From Catonia carolina (lineage: Eukaryota > Arthropoda > Insecta > Hemiptera > Achilidae), in the NCBI GenBank assembly GCA_035578175.1, contig JAQMRL010000001.1:186941283-187005282 (forward strand): a DNA stretch of 64,000 nt. Direction: 5' to 3'. Below the pieces are notes generated by a model. That model worked only from the letters and a program-made list of their open reading frames with translations, had not been told where the DNA came from and did no database searches. The position numbers and the translations under genes are program-made. Within the stretch, counting starts at the first letter, position 1. Each line of letters starts with the position of its first letter. Below are positions 55,917 through 64,000 of this stretch, in pieces.

Positions 55917-57390
55917 AATAGAAGACGAACAATTAATCATGCGAGTTAAAAAATTTATTGGTATACTAAAATAGTTTATTTTAATCGCCTTTAGCAGTAG
56001 TACAATTTTAAATATTTTAAATTTAAAAAATAAACATTTTTATTTGCTCACCTTATTTTTTTATATCAGTTGCTATCACTAGGTCTATATTAAAGTAAAC
56101 TTTGCGTTTATGGTTAGTATCAGCCGAAAGGGATGAGTCAATTTTAATATAAATAGTGAAAGTAGCTTAAATAAAAAAAGGTGAGCAAATAGAATATTTA
56201 TTTCTTAAATTTAAATTATTACAAGGCTGCATAATTCAATTCTATAATATTTTTGTGAATTTTAAATATTAACACAGTCAATTAAAAATTAGGTTCTGAT
56301 ACCGAACAGAAATCTAATAAATTCTAAGAACTACGAATGTGTGAAACTTTTAATCAAATTGAAATTAGTTTCTTCTGAAATCATTTCTTGAAAAAAAATT
56401 TGTTTAAGAACTTTTGATTTTTCATAAATTTAATAATTTTACATTTTTATACTATCATTACTAATTTTGTCATTCTTAATTTATCAGTAAAAGTAATGTA
56501 AATTATTAGTGAAGAACAAGTTGATTAAGTATTTCTTAGAATATTCGTTACATGAAACCGTTACAGAAATTCTTCAGAATTTAGAAAATTTTAATGTTTT
56601 TAGTTATATATAAGTACAGTATTACAATTTAAAAGATTAGAGCATAGAAAATGCAATTAAATATGTTTTATAACGTATTTAAGTAAATCTAATAAGCTGT
56701 TGCACTGTATAACCCGTCTCTTAAAGAAAGTTAATTTAATTAATTCATTGAAATTGACACAAGAAAAACCTGTATTTTAACAAGATGTTGAATATTTAAT
56801 AAAATGAATTTATTTTTTAATTTTTTTTTTACTTTTGAATTAAGCGATTCGTTTAACAAGAGACAACTAGTCTTATAATAATCGTTATTTATAAGATTTC
56901 TATTCATTAGCATACCTATTTCTTAAATGCAAAATGCAATGAAAAGAATTTAGTTTTGCTTTCAAACGAATTTAACAATAATCCGTAATCTCCTTTAACC
57001 GTAATATTTAAACTTTTTCAGTTATAACTAACAACATTAAACGAGAAATAAACAAAAAGAAAATTTTAATAGGGGCACCAATTAAAAGTTTATTCATTTT
57101 CTTAAACCATTACGAAAGTAAAATATATTACAAAAATTTGTTAAACGTAATAAATCCGTTTCGACCTGTCAGGGAACTAAAAAGGAACGGAATAAACTCC
57201 AGAAATAATTATTTATATTTTTCTTTTTCTGCGTTACTCATGTAATTGTATTGTTTCTCTAAAATATTTTATTAACTATTCCTTGACATAGGCCTACTAT
57301 AAAAATCAGGAAAAGCACATATTTCTTTCATTAACTTGTATTTTGATCACTTGCATCTAAGGGGCAAAACGAGGTGAAAACCTAGAAAAA
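55917..57390. other. AT-rich spacer; nothing recognised
   Basis: Very AT-rich with an imperfect inverted pair around TTTGCTCACCTTATTTTTTT (56044) and AAAAAAAGGTGAGCAAATAG (56172), separated by about 110 bp. That pair could be the ends of a ~150-bp inverted-repeat element, unconfirmed. Confidence 0.4.
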
Positions 57391-57394
57391 ATAC

Positions 57395-58183
57395 TGTGAC
57401 ACTTATTGCTAAGGTCTGTTTCGGGATCTAGGTTATTAAATAATTAATACACTAAATTTTACAATTACAAAGATTTATTACACTAAAAGATTACAAAATA
57501 AATAATTCAACTAATTATAACTAAGAAATACAATAAATGATTTAATGATTCACTTAAAATAAATAACAAACAATAAATAACTTAATAACTTACTTAGCCT
57601 ACTTACAACCACTTTTATACATTACACTTACATACAACACAAACTGAATTCACAAAACTACACATTAACTTTACAATACACACACAACAAAGAGACGTTA
57701 TAACAATCTTACTCGGATACGTAATCTGTTTACGCACCTCGACAATCAAACGGCAAAGATCACACGAATACTGACTGACCGCACTCGGGGGGTCTCTTTT
57801 TATACCTACTCATTCATAAAGATTGTTCCAGAATAAAGTAGTGAAATCTACTCAAGTACAAAAATAACTCTTTATTTATGAATGCTAGAAAAATCCTTTT
57901 GTTAACAAGTCATCTATTGTAAATAGAAAACGTAAACAACCTCATAAACAACTTCATAAAAATAGCTGTACACAATAGTATACCTGAACTTTTATAATAG
58001 GCGTACTACACGATAGTTTTTACAACTTTTGTGAATGAATAGACACTTTTATGGTTACAACTGTCATTTACAAAACTGATCTTATTGTGTAAGTTATTGT
58101 TATTTTATTATTTCTTAACTATGTTTATGAATGGAATTCTGGAAGATTCGTGAGCGATCCCGTCTTTTCTTGATCTTGTTACA
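57395..58183 (-). mobile_element. Solo LTR, Ty3/gypsy-like family, copy B
   Basis: On the minus strand it starts TGTAACAAGATCAAG and ends AGACCTTAGCAATAAGTGTCACA. ATAC is present on both sides (57391-57394 and 58184-58187). Its 3' two-thirds match LTR A (GAGACCCCCCGAGTGCGGTCAG after the TATA box; ACCTAGATCCCGAAACAGACC at the end). The 5' third diverges in length. No internal coding region adjoins it. Confidence 0.85.
57796..57804 (-). promoter_or_regulatory. TATA box of solo LTR B
   Basis: TATAAAAAG on the minus strand is followed by AGACCCCCCGAGTGCGGTCAG, as in LTR A. Confidence 0.6.
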
Positions 58184-58187
58184 ATAC

Positions 58188-58746
58188 TTATATTACACTT
58201 ATACGAAATAGCTATACAGTTGTAAAATTTGTCATGTGTATCCTACAAGTAATAACTAGAAAACATTGTGACGTAAAACGAAGAAGTAAACCAGTTTATT
58301 CAATGCACAAATCTGTCATTATATTTTGTTTAACAATGTAATTTCACAAGTGAGAAGTTTCGCGCTCACGTCTTTCTGTCGATCCATTCATTTTTAAGTT
58401 CTCTTCATTTAAAATGGTTAAGTTTCAGAAAAAATACTTTAAAATTGTGTTTTTAAAATCTGTTTAACAGGATTAGTTTTAAGTTTTCAACTAGAATAAG
58501 AAATAATTCGACCGAATATTGATTGATTATTCTTTCATTCTTCATGAGGCTTATATCTCTTCCATCATGTATCAAGAATCCAAATCGGTTTGGTATAGTT
58601 GCGCAGTTTTAGTAAGTTGAGGAAGAAACACAATTTTAGATAACGTATAACACATCTTCTAGTCGTAATAAGGTTTGGTGTTTTATAGAAATATAGAAAT
58701 GTATTGTTGCATAAGATAAGACATCGTAAACATGGTGAATCACTAC
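58188..58746. other. Spacer between solo LTRs B and C; no gag-pol
   Basis: No coding or primer-binding-like TGG sequence adjoins the LTR edges, so I read B and C as separate solo LTRs. The stretch is AT-rich. Confidence 0.5.
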
Positions 58747-60319
58747 TGTGACATCGCTAAGATCTGTTTAGGGATCTGGGTAAAATAAATAATTAACACA
58801 CTATCGTCTAAAATTACAAACAAATATTTATTAAGAACTATAAACTACAATTAATGTTGTTACTCAAATCTACGAATGAATACGACAATTAAATTACAGT
58901 ACTTATTATAAATAATAAAATAATTACAAATAAATTGATAACATTAAATAAACTTAATAAATTACAAGATTATTTTTCGCTTAATTAGGTCCTACTTACA
59001 AAAATAACAACGATTGATAGTGTCTACAGTATATGCTGGACTTCTTCGCAAACGTATCCGTTACACAGTACGAGTATTACTCACTCAATGGCAGATCAAA
59101 ACTAAACTTAAGACCAACCCTGGCGTCTGCTTATACCGGGCATCCCACGGAATTTTAACTATAAGGAAATAGCATTGATTTTCATTAGTTTGTTAATATT
59201 TTCTTCCCACGAATAAATGAAGACTTGTTATAATCAGGAATCATTAGGAAATGTTTATACCTTTTAAAAAAATTAATTTTAATACATTTTAAGCTGTATT
59301 TTAGCTTAAATACATAAATTTGTAACCGTTTTCCATTTAAGTATTGCAAATTTTATCAATTTTGCGCATTGTTATATTTGGAGTAATGGTACGTTCTATT
59401 CCGGACGTGTAAAGATAGGTGGGTCGATTCCATCAGCGGCAATATTTTTTCATTGTTCAAAAAATATTGGAAATATTTAAAAAAATTTATTATTTATTTA
59501 TGTTTTAATTTTGAAAATTTGTTTTATCATCTAAAATACTTACTTAAAAATTGGTTTGTTTTGGAAGCAAAATCAGTATTATTTTAAATACCTAAATATT
59601 TTTTCAGCAACATTTAATTTTCAGAAACAGCTGATTGTTGCAATAGTTTTAGATAATAAAACAAATTGTCAAAATTAAAAAATAAATACAAATTAAATTT
59701 TTTTAATATTTACAATATTTTTTGAACAATGGAAAAATTTTACCGCTAATGGATTCGGCCCACCTATCTTTACTTCTCCAAACCAGAACGTTAGGCCTAC
59801 CACAACTCCAAACATAAAAATGCGTAAAGATGATAAAATTTACAATACTTAAATGTATATATTAAAATTGATATTTTTTAAAAGTTCTAAACATTTTCTA
59901 ATGATTCCTGACTATAACAAGTCTTCATTTATTCGTGGGAAGAAAATATTAACAAACTAATGAAAATCAATGCAATTTCTCTATAGTTCAAATTCCGTGG
60001 GACACCCGGTATACATGAAGCTACGGAAGTCACGAGAAGGATAGATTTTCGATTTAATAATAAAAAGTTAATACAAAAAGTAAACAACACATTATAATTT
60101 AATAAAATGATTACAATAAGAGACAATTATGTAAATATATTTACACCGAACTTGTCATAACAATAGTCCTACCTATACTATACCTAACCATTCTCAAACA
60201 ACATAACTAAACATTTCTTAGAATCCGTTTTAACAATTGTTATTATTTACATTAACACTTTTTAAATCTCGGTCCTCCTCGAGAATTCTCGAACACATTT
60301 TCGTTTAGATATTGTCACA
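58747..60319 (-). mobile_element. Solo LTR, Ty3/gypsy-like family, copy C, interrupted by foldback FB3
   Basis: On the minus strand it starts TGTGACAATATCTAAACG and ends AGATCTTAGCGATGTCACA. The flanks are CTAC (58743-58746) and ATAC (60320-60323), a 4-bp duplication with one change. Without the 874-bp FB3 insertion (plus one TATA copy) the LTR is about 695 bp, close to copy A. It is more diverged than A from B, so the insertions are of different age. Confidence 0.8.
59136..60009. mobile_element. Foldback/MITE FB3, ~400-bp inverted arms, TATA target
   Basis: Arms 59136-59538 and 59647-60009 are reverse complements with substitutions and a ~40-bp extra block in the left arm. Ends are CCGGGCATCCCACGGAATTT and CCGGGTGTCCCACGGAATTT. 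TATA lies on each side (59132-59135, 60010-60013), compatible with a TA or TATA target as in mariner-like elements. The centre contains AACAGCTGATTGTTGC. It encodes nothing; the minus ORF at 59929-60126 spans its edge. The family is not identified. Confidence 0.88.
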
Positions 60320-60323
60320 ATAC

Positions 60324-61206
60324 TTTTAAAGTTTAGTGAATTTTTGTATTTATTGTATTTTTTTAATGAAACTATCTTACATAGTTTCTTTTGTATTAAA
60401 TGAACAAAATGAAACATGGGATCCAATTTCAAGAAGGTTCAGCGTTTATTAAAATGCAAGGTAAAATACAGAAGTAAGCGTAATCTTAAGAACTGTTCTA
60501 CTATAATCCTGTTTCACTAATATTTATTCCACTATTAATATAGTACGAGTAGTTAAATCTTTTAGAAACGGTAATACTTTTGTAATTAAAAAAAGAATTG
60601 TAATTAAAATCAGTAAATTTCTTGAGCATTTAGTTCTGCAGAAAATGCATTCCTGCAATTTAAGCTACGTATAAACTGCTTTGAAAGGCAGTCAATTAAT
60701 TTTGATTTATACTACTATCAGCAACTCTCTTATTCAAAATGATCTAATGATTCATTATGCTAACTTGAAAATACTTACCTTGTCATTTAGCAATCATTAC
60801 ATTTGTGTCATCTACAAGAGAAATTATGTACTGTTAGCTAAATAAATCATAATCTAAACTATCAGCTTACTTTCATAGAATACTTTTACTATTAATATAA
60901 ATACAAGCATTTTTACTCCTTCTGTTGACGCCTCAGTTATCTATTTTACTAAGCCCAAGAAAAATAAGAAAATTATTCCTTGTGGCCGTGAAACAAACAG
61001 GTTACGTACAATTCGTTACTTCATTTTATACTTAAAGGCCTAGTATAAATTTTAAACTAGTAAAATTTCAAGCGATTAAAAGTTTACGAAATTTTTAATT
61101 TTGGTCTCAACTTCGGCGTATTAGACTCCAAAGGCAAAGTCCCGGTAGTATTTGCCTGGTAAGAACCATTCACAATATTAAATCACGATAATAATTATGA
61201 ACTACA
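60324..61206. other. AT-rich spacer; nothing recognised
   Basis: No ORF with a domain and no shared repeat was noticed. Confidence 0.4.
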
Positions 61207-61943
61207 GTCCGATTCACGAAAGAAAACACCTGTCTTTAAACACCAATATTTTTTGAACCGTTGTTTATAAAAAACAATTATGACATATCATATATTAAAG
61301 CTTGTTTCATTGATAGTTACAGTATATACATTAACATTTTCGGAAATGAATAGTGTATTAAATATAACGAATTACCCATAAAAAGTACCCTGTTTTTTAA
61401 CCATTTTTCCAGTATATCCAACTTCAAAGTACTATTACTTTCTTCACGCGTACTTTAAAATGTATAGGACAACAAAGTATTATATGTTTATTTAATCCTG
61501 TAACCAAAAATAAACAAGCTTTAATTCGATGTATTACAATTGTTTTACATACAACGATTCAAAAAATATTGCTGTTTAAAGATAGGTTTACCCACCAGGT
61601 TGGTCTAGAGGTAAGTCGTCGCCAAAATCAGCTGTTTAACAGCTGATTTTCGGAGATGAAGGTTCCTGGTTCAAATCCTAGTAAAGGTAGTTACTTTTAT
61701 ACGGATTTGAATGCTAGACAGTGGTTATCAGTGTACTTTGATGGTTGGGGTTCAATTAACCATACTCTCTCAGGAATGGTCAGCCTGAGTCTGTACAAGA
61801 CTACATCTCATTTACACGTCATACATATCATCCTCATCTCATTGGGTCATGGGGTTGCTTGTTGTTCTGAATTGAACAGATTGCAACGTACACATATTAG
61901 GGATATTAAAAAAATGACAGTTGTTTTCTTTCGTGAATCGGAC
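61207..61943. mobile_element. Foldback/MITE FB4 with a SINE inserted in its right arm
   Basis: The left arm (from 61207, GTCCGATTCACGAAAGAAAAC...TTAAACACCAATATTTTTTG...AAGCTTGTTT) is matched in reverse by the right side, but the right arm is split. Its inner part is at about 61510-61586 and its outer part (GACAGTTGTTTTCTTTCGTG...TCGGAC) at 61916-61943, with a SINE between. Without the SINE the element is about 410 bp with ~100-bp arms. No flanking target duplication is clear. Confidence 0.8.
61591..61905 (+). mobile_element. tRNA-derived SINE, family 1 (plus-strand, near full length)
   Basis: CCCACCAGGTTGGTCTAGAGG (A-box region), the palindromic AATCAGCTGTTTAACAGCTG, an intact B box GGTTCCTGGTTCAAATCC and the 3' domain ending TTGCAACGTACACATATTAGG followed by an AT-rich tail. 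Imperfect duplicates (AGATAGGTTTA before; TGACAGTTGTTT after) fit a target-site duplication in the FB4 arm. The ORF at 61656-61976 is SINE sequence. Confidence 0.9.
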
Positions 61944-63164
61944 AATAGGTGTAGCACGAATCCACTCTTTTATTAACAGTAGATTTTGTTGATTACTTTT
62001 GCAAACATGTTTCACATAACTAACTAAAGTATTACGTTAGTTTTTCAATTTTTCGTGAATATGTATAGTAATTTGTTTAAAGACTCTGCTCTGAACAATT
62101 GAGGGTATTATTGACTTGACAACAGTTAATTGCAGTCGTATCCTCCATAATGGTTTCGTTTTACCTTAACATTTAAGAGCCGACTATTGAAAAAGGTCTT
62201 CTAGGAAAAATACACAAATACCAAAAAGTATAGAGTTCTCGAAAGGGAAAATATCCAGATATCATTCTTATCGATGCAACTCATTTCAATTCAATACGAA
62301 AATATATGAATATGAAAATATTATGAATTGATATTTACTTTTTACAAATATTTCTCTCCATTTTATTTCGTCTGTATTTATGATTCATCTCTTTATTCAC
62401 ATTTTTCTATCAAAATTCTTTCGGAATTCAAATATACCGATGTTTAGTCATCTGCATAAGGCGGTGCGTCAAGTAAATTCAAAATATCAGAAGGTTATAC
62501 ATTTAACAGTAACCGTTATACAAAATTTAAGTAAGAAACAACTTTATTTTTCATTTAATTTTGTTAAGTTGTAAACACAACCAATAAATAAATGCGATAG
62601 CGGATTTGGCATAATGTCTTCTTAATGACGTACATATTGTAACTTCAATATTGGAATTCTCAAAAGATATAATTAAAATTTTCATAACTTTTAAAGCGAT
62701 AATTATTTATGAGTAATAATGTTCCTAATCTTTTTTTACCCTAGTACCATTTGATTATTTTAGTAAATAAAAACTACATAGTTTGAAATAAAAGGTTGTA
62801 AGGCCGTTTTAGCGCAAGTTATAATCTTAAATTAGTAGACAAATGTATAACTCCTAGATTCAATTTTTCCGTATAAATATAACTTTCATTAAATGACATG
62901 TTTCTAACACTCGTACGTTGGATTGGGTATGTAAGTAACATTACCTACAAGTAGACGTGGGTATTAAAAAAAAAGAACAAGAACATGAAGTTACCTATTC
63001 AGTAGCAGCTCTACACAAATCAAATTTACCTCTTTACGTTAAAATGTTGCTTCATCAGAAGCTTTTTCTTAATAAATAAATTACTTTCATAGCTAAAATC
63101 TCTAAAATTGAAGTAATAGGGCAAAGTTTTACTGATTTTGGTTGAAAAGTATTATTCGGCGTTG
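61944..63164. other. AT-rich spacer; nothing recognised
   Basis: The ORF at 62380-62574 has no domain. No boxes or shared repeats noticed. Confidence 0.4.
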
Positions 63165-63550
63165 CTCATAACGGGCAAATGGAGTGTTGATTATTTCCAC
63201 TCGATCTGCTGGTTCCAGGACTACAAAAAGTTCTGTTTCTTATCACATAGTCAACTAATTATATGACTGAACTATTTAAGAACAGAAGAGGTAGAGGCGT
63301 AAAAGACACTACTCAGAGTTATCTCCCCTGAGAATATTGAATGTCATTATACAGCCAGACCCTGTGGTGAATGAAGTGAAGTATTCATTTACAAGGTGGA
63401 AAGTATATGCTTTTGTAAGGGCCTGGCATGCTGATAAGTATACTCTTTCAACTTAGTGAGGAAGGCAAGTAAAACACTTCACTCCTTGTTTTTACTTAGT
63501 AAACCTCTAAAGGTTCAAACCAGCCCTTCGGCTGATGACCTAAACAAATT
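63165..63550 (+). repeat. Dispersed repeat R4, near full-length copy
   Basis: It runs from CATAACGGGCAAATGGAGTG through GGCGTAAAAGACACTACTCAG and TACAAGGTGGAAAGTATATG to GGTTCAAACCAGCCCTTCGG and GACCTAAACAA. This is the reference plus-strand copy for the inverted one at 15975-16385. Confidence 0.75.
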
Positions 63551-64000
63551 ATTCATCGGCATCCTTTAACAATGTGAGAGGCGGGTTTTATGTCAAATAC
63601 ATTTTTAGTAAATGATACCAAAAACTTAAATAAGAATTAAGATAATCCAAAGAATATTATTTGGATATTTATTTCCACAACTTCAAAACGAAACGAAGAT
63701 TCTAAATGTTTAGGCTATTGCTCTTCAAAGATATTTCATAAAAAAATCTGTAATTATTTATTTACTATTAAACTTATTTTCTTCTATTATTTAAAAACAA
63801 AAGTATTTTTTATTGTATTAATATTGTGAATGTTAAGTACCACTGTTGCATGATCTATCTGTTATTTACGTTTGATTACCCATTTACTTTAGTTGGCAAA
63901 ACTTTATACTTATATTTTGATATTAGATTTAATTTAGATAAAAACAACTTAATTAAACTGATAATGAATACTGATTGCGTACTTATTAATACAGAGTAGA
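63551..64000. other. Right-edge AT-rich sequence; nothing recognised
   Basis: No ORF or repeat shared with the rest of the window was noticed. Confidence 0.4.

Noticed and set aside
57395..60319. Solo LTRs B and C as the two LTRs of one full retrotransposon
   Set aside because: B has its own perfect ATAC duplication on both sides, the LTRs are too diverged, and the 563 bp between them has no primer site, polypurine tract or coding. The outer ATAC/ATAC match keeps the idea barely alive.

Overview
This window is AT-rich nuclear DNA from an animal, most likely an insect and probably a hemipteran. No conserved host gene is recognisable in its 64 kb. The insect call rests on Jockey-type and RTE-like LINE C-termini of the kind common in insects, on several tRNA-derived SINE families whose layout resembles hemipteran SINEs, on a Tigger/pogo end and a HARBI1-like transposase fragment, and on long intergenic tracts with no bacterial operon structure. 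The hemipteran assignment is inference. Almost every sizeable open frame is either a fragment of a transposable element or a chance ORF in AT-rich DNA.

Regions 1-17 kb: a GC-rich left edge; a pair of 144-bp direct repeats about 1.5 kb apart; an RTE-like LINE end (2.87-3.24 kb); a 5'-truncated Jockey-type LINE (4.69-5.28 kb); SINEs of three families, one (5.77-6.10 kb) with a perfect 13-bp target-site duplication; a solo LTR with a 4-bp duplication (8.47-9.14 kb); a minisatellite at 10.65 kb; one possible small host exon at 12.63 kb; and a Helitron-like coding repeat at 13.2-13.56 kb.

Regions 16.6-27.1 kb hold the most structured part. Two members of one inverted-repeat (foldback) family lie here. 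The second has two 610-bp arms around a 399-bp centre. Between them a Jockey-type LINE (17.87-21.30 kb) is arranged as an inverted reverse-transcriptase segment followed by a sense 3' end with poly(A), the layout expected from twin-primed 5' inversion, flanked by a near-perfect 11-bp duplication. A compact LTR retrotransposon (18.55-20.80 kb; two 585-bp LTRs, a single coiled-coil gag-like ORF, 4-bp GCCT duplication) is inserted in the LINE reverse-transcriptase gene.

Regions 27-57 kb: tandem SINEs, a palindrome split by a 300-bp-spaced direct repeat, another foldback with a LINE end inside, a GC-rich minisatellite, two related Jockey-type ends in minus orientation (38 kb and 45 kb), an RTE-like end next to a Tigger remnant (43.8-44.77 kb), a deleted Harbinger element (49.3-50.2 kb), a (TG)30 microsatellite, and a 402-bp LINE with a perfect 13-bp duplication (55.5 kb).

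Regions 57-64 kb: two more solo LTRs of the 8.5-kb family. The second carries an 874-bp foldback inserted exactly in its TATA box. A further foldback at 61.2-61.9 kb has a SINE inserted in one arm, and a member of a dispersed 0.4-kb repeat lies near the right edge.

The elements do not form a pathway. They record successive insertion, inversion and decay. The best candidates for something functional are the long inverted repeats, which would fold into dsRNA if transcribed, and the small exon candidate at 12.63 kb.
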